From Symbiodinium kawagutii (Eukaryota > Sar > Dinophyceae > Suessiales > Symbiodiniaceae), in the NCBI GenBank assembly GCA_009767595.1, contig VSDK01021695.1, positions 1 to 64,000 of the forward strand: a DNA stretch of 64,000 nucleotides. Reading direction: 5' to 3'. This document shows, piece after piece, positions 32,401 to 41,100 of the stretch. Position 1 is the first letter of the stretch. Every line of letters begins with the position of its first letter. A model generated the notes under the pieces. That model was not told the origin of the DNA. It ran no database searches and saw nothing but the letters and a program-made list of their open reading frames with translations. Position numbers and translations under genes: made by a program.

Positions 32401-32539
32401 GCTTCCCCCGGTCGCCTTGACGTCTCCGCAACCTGTGGCGACCAGCGCCAGGACTTGGAGCGCCAAGGAGTCCTGGAGAAGGGCGCCTTGTTGACCTTCG
32501 CACCTCGGTCGTTGCGGATGGTTGTGGTGGACAGCCATG
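32401..32539 (+). CDS. Tentative N-terminal exon of the UFD1-like gene
   Basis: The open frame reads RLDVSATCGDQRQDLERQG then VLEKGALLTFAPRSLRMVV and ends at a GT donor (CATG|GTGAAG). The spacing EKG......P.SL matches the UFD1 N-terminal barrel (VEKGGKIIMPPSALDQL). The acceptor is not identified, so the start is approximate, and another frame is also open in this GC-rich patch. If correct, retroelement B lies in the next intron. Confidence 0.4.
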
Positions 32540-32604
32540 GTGAAGGATGGTCTCATTACAATGGTGAGTACTTAATGATTTGTAGGGGTTAGTTCAGCTA
32601 CTTT

Positions 32605-32720
32605 AGCTGGATGGCTTATACCCACTAACTTAGGTTTTTAGTGTTTTTGGGATATGATTGATTTACCATAGAACCACTAAAAATATAATTTTTAGCAAGG
32701 GATCTATAAGCCACCAAGTG
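32605..32720. repeat. Palindromic repeat, family 2
   Basis: Shares CTAAAA...TTTTTAGCAAGG(A/G)(T/A)CT and AGCCACCAAG with 46137-46243 and about 56760-56970. CTAAAAGTCAGACTTTTAG in the 46-kb copy is itself a short hairpin. Confidence 0.65.
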
Positions 32721-33464
32721 ATGGTTGCCAATGATGGTTAATGAATATGGTTGCTAATGATGGTTAATAATGGTTCTACTGTTGGTTGATGTTATCATGG
32801 TGAAGAACGGTTATTATTGGTCAATGCTGATGAGTATGATGGTTGATAGTGATACTTAATAATGGCAAATCATGGTTCATAGTGGTCATTATTGTTCAGA
32901 ACCATGGTGAAGAGTGGTGATTTCGATGCTGATGCTGGGTGATGATAGAAATTGGAAGTACCTTTATGAACAAAAGTGGCCAACAACAGCCAACATGGGG
33001 GTTGATACAAAGCAACAATAAACCAACCGTACTCGTTGATACAACAAGCAAGTTGTCTTTGAGACATTGGATCCATTATCATCGTCACCATCATCATCGT
33101 CACAATCGTTACAGGAATCTCTCCAGCAAAGGTGCAACTATATAAAACTATATAGATTGTTAGCAAAGGTCGAACTATATAAAACCCATAGATTGTTACC
33201 CCTAGGCCACTAACAAGTGACGATTTCCTGTACGTTCATGGAGCACCCTATTTTCTTATAGTTGCATCCATTGGCCATTTCAAAAGCTTCTTCCAGGCCA
33301 GCAACACAAAGGATTCGGTGCCACTCCCAGTAGGCATTTTGGGAGAGATGTCGTTTAGTTGGTGGTTTTAAATTGCTGGGGGGGCGCTGCTGCACTTTTG
33401 AAACATGTTCATACATTTTCGATGTTCCCTAATATTTGGGATGGTTGATTGACACATATTGTTT

Positions 33465-33480
33465 GGATGCGTTGTAACCA
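33465..33480. repeat. Target-site duplication, 5' copy, of retroelement B
   Basis: GGATGCGTTGTAACCA, identical to 44001-44016; the flanking bases differ. Confidence 0.93.
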
Positions 33481-33551
33481 GGTTTTAGGCCCGAGCTACT
33501 TCGTGCTGAACCCGTCATCCATTTGTCGTGGGTGCGAAAGGGGCCCTGACA

Positions 33552-36500
33552 ATGAGCCCAAGGGGGCTTCCCGATGCAGCCATGGATTTGCTGGAGGAAT
33601 TTCGATTCCACTGGAGTCCAACGATGCTACACAAGAGATGCACATTGATGATTGAATGCGACTATGACAATGATGAATCAAAGGAGATGACTGTTAAGAT
33701 CTGGTCACCGGAAGGATTGGATCTGCAGCAGTTTTGGGACGATGTGATGACTATCCCCGGAGATAGACCCATGGGAATTTCAGGGAAGTTGATCTGGAAT
33801 CGCAATGATGGAAAACCACCGAAGAACCAGAAACTTTGGTTATTCAAAGTTTTGTACACAAGAAATGACAGCGAAGAGTTTTTCAGCATGGATGAACAGT
33901 CATCATGGGCTCCAGTCCCAGAGAAGAAGGACATCAACGAATTGACTGCAATTGAGCTTTTTGCTGGAGGATTTGCAGGTTGGACAACGGCATGGAAAGT
34001 GCTGAGCCCTTTGATGAATCAGGATTTGAACGTCCTTGCTGTAGACAGTGATGAAAGAGCATGCAAGACATATGCAATCACACATGGAGCCACGTACATT
34101 CCATCGAATCAAGAAGTGCAACCACAGGACTTTGCGGAAAAATCAAACAGAATCATTTGGAATGCGAATATCCATGAAGAACATATGACTGCGACTTTGA
34201 CCAAAATGCAGCCGCAGATTGTAACAGTGTCTGCTCCTTGCCCCCCTTGGAGCGGAGCAGCAGGTGCAGAGGGGCTGGAATCTGATGAGGGAGCACTGTT
34301 GATGAAGGCATTGCTCATGTGCAGAGCTGCAAGACCGAAGGTCATCGCAGTGGAACAAGTGTCCAATTTCAACTCGCATCCGCACAAATCAACCATCCTT
34401 CGTACTGTACAGTTCATGGGATATAGGTTGCAAGGCCAGAGAGTTCTGAACATGGACAGACACAGCAACACGAGTCGATGCCGTTGGTTGGCCATTTTCA
34501 CACGAGTTGCTGACTCAACGCTTCAGCCACTCATTTCATGGCCAACTGGACAAGAAACACAGACCAATCCTGTGATGCAACTCAAGGATGAAGACTTGCA
34601 TCAACTCACGATTGATGACAAGGCCAGACAAGTTGCTTCCAACCCTGCAATGTTGAAAGGTGGAAGAGTCCGAACCCCGACTCAAGTGTTTGCTGAGAGG
34701 CTGTACAAAGAGGGAGATACCATTCCATGTTTCATGGCACAGTACAACAATCAACACAACCTGCCAACCAGATTGCTTGAGAAGTATGGTTACTATGGTC
34801 ATTTCTTGGCAACCAATGAAGCAAAGACCGAAGGAAGGTACTGGCACCCGGCAGAGATCGCATTGATGCATGGGGTCCAGTCACAGTACTGGGTGGATGC
34901 GGACCTTCCCACCTCGTACCGATTGGTAGGCAATTGCATTGGAACTCCACATGCCATGTTTCTCATCATCAATGCATTACAGCATGTGAATTGCACCATT
35001 GACATGAAGACTGCATTCGACTTGTACCATGAAACCAAGTTGAAACCAAACCAATGCGAACTGCTGAACACCACGGTTGGACAGATGTTGAAACATGAGC
35101 AAACAACAATCGATCAACAGACCATTGCGAATTATGTGAATCTCTATCAGAGTGATGATCGACAAGACCAATGGTGGAATCCAAAAGAAGGATGGACCAA
35201 CCAAAGAAACCAAACACAAATTGATGACTCAATGGAAGCCCAGGATGAGACCATGCATGACATGCCAGCCACCTCTCCCATGTTTGCGCACTTTCAGGCA
35301 TTCCTTTGCTTTGGTTCCACCAGGCAGATGTTTTGGTATTCGGCCGAATTGCAAGCTGCTGAAATCGAAACGCATTGGCAGGGAGCCTACTGGTCCATTC
35401 CAGGTCAAGGAAATACACATGAGATCATGCTATCAGAGCAACCGTATGGACCAGATGATCTCATTTTCCCAACACAATCGGTCCCGATTTTCACTGAACA
35501 TGATGCGACGATTGTGAAACTGCAAACTGACCAGTGCATTATGAACCAACCTCAGATTGCGCAGTTTGGACAACTCTACGACCAATATGGGATTGTAGGA
35601 GTCAGACAAACCATGTCACCAATTGATGTGCTCACAACCAAGCCATGGGAGTACAACAGGCCAAAAGAGAAGATCGTGAGTATCACCAAAGCTATGATGG
35701 AAACCCAAACATTTTGGTCGTGGGATAGCCATGAAGACAAGATTGTGGCCAAGATCGTAGGCCCAAGAGAACCCACCGACAAAGTACTGCAATTCTGGGG
35801 AAACCTGCTGAGTGAAAATACCCTGAACCTTTTGGGTAGAGCAGTGCAAATCGTTGGCAATCAGGTGCATTTCCGATCAGATTCCACTCGCATCGCATGC
35901 CCATCCAGACCTTTCATCATTGGAATTGCCATCCAAGCAACCAAAGCATTGTTTTCGATTTGTACGTTTTCAAACACCACGACAAAATGCTACATTGAGA
36001 TGAGGCTTTTCGGTCGACCATTGTGGACAGGAGATTTACCTGAGAATCTATCCATAGATGTGATCAAAACAATTTTGAAACTTGCCATGCGAGCATACAC
36101 CAAGCACCTTGATTTCCGAATCATTGCCACTGGAAAACAGATATATGACTACACACTTGGAGAATTGAACAAAAAAGGAGACACCAAAATCATCCTTCAT
36201 GCAGTTGGTTCCCAACGAGGCGGAGGTGGCAACGATGGAGGAAAAGGAGCCAAGAGACAAACCAAGATGAATTTGCAATCAGCATTGGCAACAACCTTAC
36301 TTGAGCATGGCCACCCACTGGAGTGGACCAAACAAACTGTGGACCACCTGGTATGGAAGTATGGCATCCCAAAACTCCAGACCATTGCTGATCAACCACG
36401 AGGACCAACCAAGATCCAACATATCATGGAACTGTGCAAAGAGCAAGGCATCCAGCCAGCAGAGCTTCCAAAGCCAAGTTCGCAGAGGCAACAAACAGGC

Positions 36501-38108
36501 ATGCCATGGAACAGCAACAAAAAGCGAAAAGACATCAACCACAACATCGATCCACGTGACTTCCAGATTGTGGCAGACTTTTTCTACAACCATGACGATA
36601 CACCGATTGATATCATCCAAAACATCAAGCCACAAACAAGTGGACTGTGCCTATTGACTGCAAAACAGGCACAGCAGTGGATCACTTCGGATCAGTTGCT
36701 ATCGAGTGATGAGCTGGTGATAGTGGCATTGGGTCCGGTCAAGCCGCATGAATCGCTCAAAGCAACACCAGTGACATTCCCAGCGATCAATCCTGACAAG
36801 CAGCAAGTTTTGCTGCACGGAACAATGATACAGCTAGGAGCGAAACATGCAAAACATCGCCAAGGAAATCCAACGCAGGTGGCAGTGGAAAACTGCGTGG
36901 TGATGTCCATCACGATGAACAAAGAGGACTGGAGTGCAGCTGATTGGCAAACCATCACCCACAATCCAGCAGCGATGATTAGAGAAACGCTTAAGGAAGA
37001 CAATTTGAGTCATGCAATCCAAAGCTTGTGGGGCAAATCACTGAGGAATGGAAAAGCTCCTTGCAGCCCGCTCCAAGCGCAGTCGTGTCAAATGCATTGC
37101 ACGGTCTCAGAGGCACATGAAAAGACAATGTTGGCAAAATCAGGATTCAACAGATTATACTGTGTTCCAAAAACACCTCAAGGTAAAGTGCAGCAGCAAT
37201 ACAGGATCATATGGTGTGATGGAGACCTACCACAGGTCACAGGACATGCATCCAAGACACCACATGCATTGGGCCTGATCCGCAATCGCAACCAAGGATT
37301 CGGCATCCGTGTTGATAAAACCAATTTTGCAGAGGCATGGACCAGCATTTTTCCGGGAGTTCCACAGCCAGAATTGCGTGAGGGCGAGTTCACTTATAAA
37401 GTGGAAAACTTGCAGTTCGGCACAACGAAAACCATGATTGACAACTGGTTGGCACAGTTGAAGTGGAAGGCGGTAGCCTTCAAATCGTTGGGACCACAGA
37501 GCTGGATCATCAAGACAAATGAGGTGCCCCCTGAGGGGATACATCTATTTAATACGGCGCCAGTGCTGATCAGGCGACTCCAAGATAAGCTCCCGCGACA
37601 AGAAAGAGTGCTACTTGGCCCAATGCCGAAGCATACTGGACCAAGACAGGACCCGTGGCAAGTGAGTGGTAGCGTTGCAGAAGGCGACCCATGGGCAAGG
37701 TGGACTACCACCCAAGCACCAGCCACGGCCTCAGCACCTTCGATGACAGGTGGCCCACCCAGAGCGGCAAGTGGGCCAATCGAGACGAAATTCCAAGAGC
37801 AGCAGGCAAAGATCAACCAATTGGAGCAGAGCATGCAAGCACTGACCCAAACACAGAAAGATCAGCACGCACAGTTGCAGCAACAAGTTGCAACAGTCGA
37901 GAAAGCACAAGAAAAGCAGTCTATTCAGGTCCATTCCGCTTTGAAGAATATGCAGTCAGAAATTGACAAGAACATCAATCGAACATTGCAGAAACATGCG
38001 CAGAACACAGATGCACAATTCCAGGAATTGAAGAGGCTTTTCCTTGCAAACAACAAAAGGGACAAGCCAGAGTTAGCGGCAGAAGACATGGACCAGAGTG
38101 GATCATGA
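33552..38108 (+). CDS. Retroelement B ORF1: C5-methyltransferase, ubiquitin-like domain, RRM-like segment, coiled coil
   Basis: About 1,517 residues from the first ATG; the ATG at 33582 has the stronger context GCCATGGA. Residues below count from an in-frame GTG at 33528. Methyltransferase (about 140-490): motif I AIELFAGGFAG (141-151), IV SAPCPPWSG with the catalytic Cys238 (PCP not PCQ), VI AVEQV, VIII SRCRW, X LVGNCIGTP. Ubiquitin-like domain about 822-901, ending SQRGGGG. The block shared with A follows (about 905-1395; VTFPAINPD, QLG, YRIIW, LQFGTTK, GDPWARW). A Gln-rich coiled coil runs from about 1418 to 1500. Likely an element-encoded DNA methyltransferase fused to an ORF1p-like nucleic-acid-binding part. 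Activity is not shown. Confidence 0.93.
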   Translation: MSPRGLPDAAMDLLEEFRFHWSPTMLHKRCTLMIECDYDNDESKEMTVKIWSPEGLDLQQFWDDVMTIPGDRPMGISGKLIWNRNDGKPPKNQKLWLFKVLYTRNDSEEFFSMDEQSSWAPVPEKKDINELTAIELFAGGFAGWTTAWKVLSPLMNQDLNVLAVDSDERACKTYAITHGATYIPSNQEVQPQDFAEKSNRIIWNANIHEEHMTATLTKMQPQIVTVSAPCPPWSGAAGAEGLESDEGALLMKALLMCRAARPKVIAVEQVSNFNSHPHKSTILRTVQFMGYRLQGQRVLNMDRHSNTSRCRWLAIFTRVADSTLQPLISWPTGQETQTNPVMQLKDEDLHQLTIDDKARQVASNPAMLKGGRVRTPTQVFAERLYKEGDTIPCFMAQYNNQHNLPTRLLEKYGYYGHFLATNEAKTEGRYWHPAEIALMHGVQSQYWVDADLPTSYRLVGNCIGTPHAMFLIINALQHVNCTIDMKTAFDLYHETKLKPNQCELLNTTVGQMLKHEQTTIDQQTIANYVNLYQSDDRQDQWWNPKEGWTNQRNQTQIDDSMEAQDETMHDMPATSPMFAHFQAFLCFGSTRQMFWYSAELQAAEIETHWQGAYWSIPGQGNTHEIMLSEQPYGPDDLIFPTQSVPIFTEHDATIVKLQTDQCIMNQPQIAQFGQLYDQYGIVGVRQTMSPIDVLTTKPWEYNRPKEKIVSITKAMMETQTFWSWDSHEDKIVAKIVGPREPTDKVLQFWGNLLSENTLNLLGRAVQIVGNQVHFRSDSTRIACPSRPFIIGIAIQATKALFSICTFSNTTTKCYIEMRLFGRPLWTGDLPENLSIDVIKTILKLAMRAYTKHLDFRIIATGKQIYDYTLGELNKKGDTKIILHAVGSQRGGGGNDGGKGAKRQTKMNLQSALATTLLEHGHPLEWTKQTVDHLVWKYGIPKLQTIADQPRGPTKIQHIMELCKEQGIQPAELPKPSSQRQQTGMPWNSNKKRKDINHNIDPRDFQIVADFFYNHDDTPIDIIQNIKPQTSGLCLLTAKQAQQWITSDQLLSSDELVIVALGPVKPHESLKATPVTFPAINPDKQQVLLHGTMIQLGAKHAKHRQGNPTQVAVENCVVMSITMNKEDWSAADWQTITHNPAAMIRETLKEDNLSHAIQSLWGKSLRNGKAPCSPLQAQSCQMHCTVSEAHEKTMLAKSGFNRLYCVPKTPQGKVQQQYRIIWCDGDLPQVTGHASKTPHALGLIRNRNQGFGIRVDKTNFAEAWTSIFPGVPQPELREGEFTYKVENLQFGTTKTMIDNWLAQLKWKAVAFKSLGPQSWIIKTNEVPPEGIHLFNTAPVLIRRLQDKLPRQERVLLGPMPKHTGPRQDPWQVSGSVAEGDPWARWTTTQAPATASAPSMTGGPPRAASGPIETKFQEQQAKINQLEQSMQALTQTQKDQHAQLQQQVATVEKAQEKQSIQVHSALKNMQSEIDKNINRTLQKHAQNTDAQFQELKRLFLANNKRDKPELAAEDMDQSGS
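35991..36230 (+). other. Ubiquitin-like domain within ORF1 of element B
   Basis: Eighty residues with the ubiquitin outline: CYIEMRLFGRPLWTGDL, SIDVIKTIL, LDFRIIATGKQI, YTLGEL, KKGDTKIILHAV, SQRGGGG. Compare ubiquitin LIFAGKQLEDGRTL...LHLVLRLRGG. The GGGG tail is followed directly by more protein, as in ubiquitin fusions that are cleaved after Gly-Gly. Confidence 0.75.
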
Positions 38109-38168
38109 CAGAAAGCATCGGGCATTAATTCAATTGCAAGATGCCTGGAGGGAACACCAGGCAACATC

Positions 38169-41100
38169 ATGGAGGATCAATGCATTCTCGAGCAGTACCA
38201 TAATAGCATCCGCATAGCGACAATCCAAAAAAACAACCTCCAAGGGACCAGGGGGACCGACATAAAACATAAATATGTGGGATTTAGGACGCAGGAACCA
38301 GGCATTCTGCCTCCACTCAAGCAGTCGGAAGCACCATTGCATCGCCATGAGAGCATTCGATTACTTGACAATGCAACATGCACTTGTGAAGAAGACAGTC
38401 TAACATGGACTAACTTCATCACACAAAATTCAGATTCAGATTCTCGTGCTTGCGGCCAATCACTTCGAAATCAAGACCTTTGGCAGACCAAAGGACAGAC
38501 AAAAGGCATTTGTTTCGCACTACAGCATGATGAGTACTATGTGAAGCTTCGGCATATACAAATAGGACCTCAGAGGCCTTTCCAATATGACACACAGCAT
38601 GCAGAGTTGAATAACAATTTTGAATGTTGTGACAAGTATCAAGCAGTTGAAAAGAGAGCATTCATTGTCCATCACATTTGCCAGTTGACGTGCACACCAA
38701 CCTTGCAGATCAATCATGATCATTTCAAGGCGCAGCGAATCGGTGAAGCTAAGAATCCTGGACCAGAACACAGTCGAGTCCGCTTTGGAATCTCCAACCC
38801 AACATCCATAGTCTATAAGGCCAATATATATCAACAGATCATCAAGGATTTCAAAATTGATGTGATAGGAGCCTCTGAAACAGCGGCCACGATTGCCGGA
38901 CAGAACAAATTCCGGAAAGACATGAAGAAAACCAAGTTTCAGATTTTCTGGTCACATCCGGCCGCTGATACCAAACAAAGAAGTGATGGAGCCATCAGCT
39001 TTAAAGGCAAGGCTACTGGAGTTGCGTTGGCCACTCATTTTCCAGCACGTGCTACAAAGAACCTGATCCCTGCACAATGGTGGATTTCATCCAGAATCAT
39101 CCATACGATCATGCAAATAGACCAGATGCAAATTCAAGTGGTAACAGTGTACGCATTGCCAGCTAGCACACAAGGAGCTAAGGAATACAACAATGAGCTC
39201 TTGTCAGTAGCACTCGCCGTCACACAGTTCCATAAACTCCCAGCAGTGATCATGGGTGATTTCAATGGTAACCCGATGGAATGGTCATGTGCTGAGTTGT
39301 TTGAGCAACATGGTTTCAAATCACTTATACAGCTCCACTATGAACAGAAACAGGAAGATATGCCCAAGACATGTCGAAATGCGACCTATGCAGACGGCGC
39401 ATTGTTGAGCCCTGAACTTGCAGCGAGATGCCGAGATATCCAGGTTCATCCTGATGAAATCTTTGATACCCATAAGTTGGTAATGTTTGATCTTGATATT
39501 CCTGAGGGCCAGATTCACGAAAGGATAATGGTTCTTCCCAAATCTTTTCTTGACCTACCAATCGAACATTCCCATCTTGATGCGGCTTACCAAGATGTAG
39601 TAGACACATATGGGGCACCAACTTCCATAGAGCAGTGGGGACAGACCGTTGAACATGCAGTGGACATTGCATATCGTAAGACACAACTGACCGAAGGGAA
39701 CAAAACATGGGGCCAGACAAAAGGCCTCCCAAAGGCATATAGAGGCAGATGTCAACAACACAACTTCCAGATTTGTCAGCGGAAAGTTTTTGGCAAACCG
39801 GCAAGGAAGAGTGAGTATGAACCTCAACATGAGATCTTCACATTCAGCACACATAGAAAACTCAGACAGCTCAGACGTATCCAGTCACTCAAATGGGCGA
39901 TTGCCAAACGTGCTCAACAACCACCTACGGAAAATATGCACATTGAATGGCAGCGTATCCTTAAAGATAAAGCTTTTGATGGGGACTTTGTGAAATGGGC
40001 CACTGGCCACCCAGAAATTGGCTGGTTGCCATATCAGGTCCCGGACTTAGAGCTCATCAATGATCTCTATCAGTTGGCCAAACATGAAACTGACCATGCC
40101 GTTTCACAGGATTACCAGATCAGAGCCAAGAAATCCAAATATGCCAGATTCTTGGATGCAACCATAGGAAGCCACAAACAGGCGCATCGAGCGGTGTCCA
40201 AAACCAATGAAGGCAAGGTGCACCAACTCATAAAGGAACTTGATGCAGTCGCAATTGCAGTAAACCCGCAAGAACCAAACACATTGTTGTACTGTGATCA
40301 AGCAGCTTCCTTCGACACTTTGCATCCGCTTAAAGTTAATGGTGCAATTGAACATGTAATCTCCAAAGATGACTTCTCTTTGACTTTGGGTAACGTGGAT
40401 AGCCCTCCACCCCCACATGATGAAATTAGTCTTGCCCAAACACAACACAAGTTACTACCTGAGGACATTTTTGAAGAGCTTAACCAATTCTGGAATCAGT
40501 ATTGGCAAGTTACTGATCCCACAGATACCGCCGACCAGATGGTTGCCATTCTCCAATCCGCCACACCACTTCCAAACATTGATCTTGCACCGCTTTTTGA
40601 AACAGAATTATGGCACAAGGGAATCCAAAAACTAAAAACAACCAGTGCCAGGGGCATCGATGGCGTATCCTCGGCGGAATTGAAATGTCTTCCGCAAACA
40701 TGCATCTCTCACCTTGGAAAAATACTTATGCAATACGACAACGGATTTCCAGAGTGGATGATGACCGCTAAAACGCATCCAGTACCGAAAAAACCTGATG
40801 CTATTGCATCCAAGGACACACGTCCGATAACAGTGCTCGCACAGCTATATCGATTATGGAGCTCAGTTGTCACCAGGTACCTGTTACATGCATATGCACC
40901 ATACCTAAATGAGGAGCTCAAAGGTTTCATTCCGGGGAAAAGCGCCGCAGAAGCGAGCTATGAGCAGCAAATGCTCATTGAGCAGGCCTTGGAAAACCAG
41001 ACACGGCTGTCTGGTTTCACACTAGATTTGGTTAAATGTTTCAACACGGTACGGAGACCGGCTGTGGAACAAACATTTCGAGCCTATAATCTACCGGAGT

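Noticed and set aside
33528..33530. GTG as start codon of ORF1 in element B
   Set aside because: An eukaryotic start at ATG 33552 or 33582 (GCCATGGA) is far more likely.
35280..35470. A C48 protease also in ORF1 of element B
   Set aside because: HW occurs (THWQGAYW), but no Q.....DCG follows at a suitable distance.
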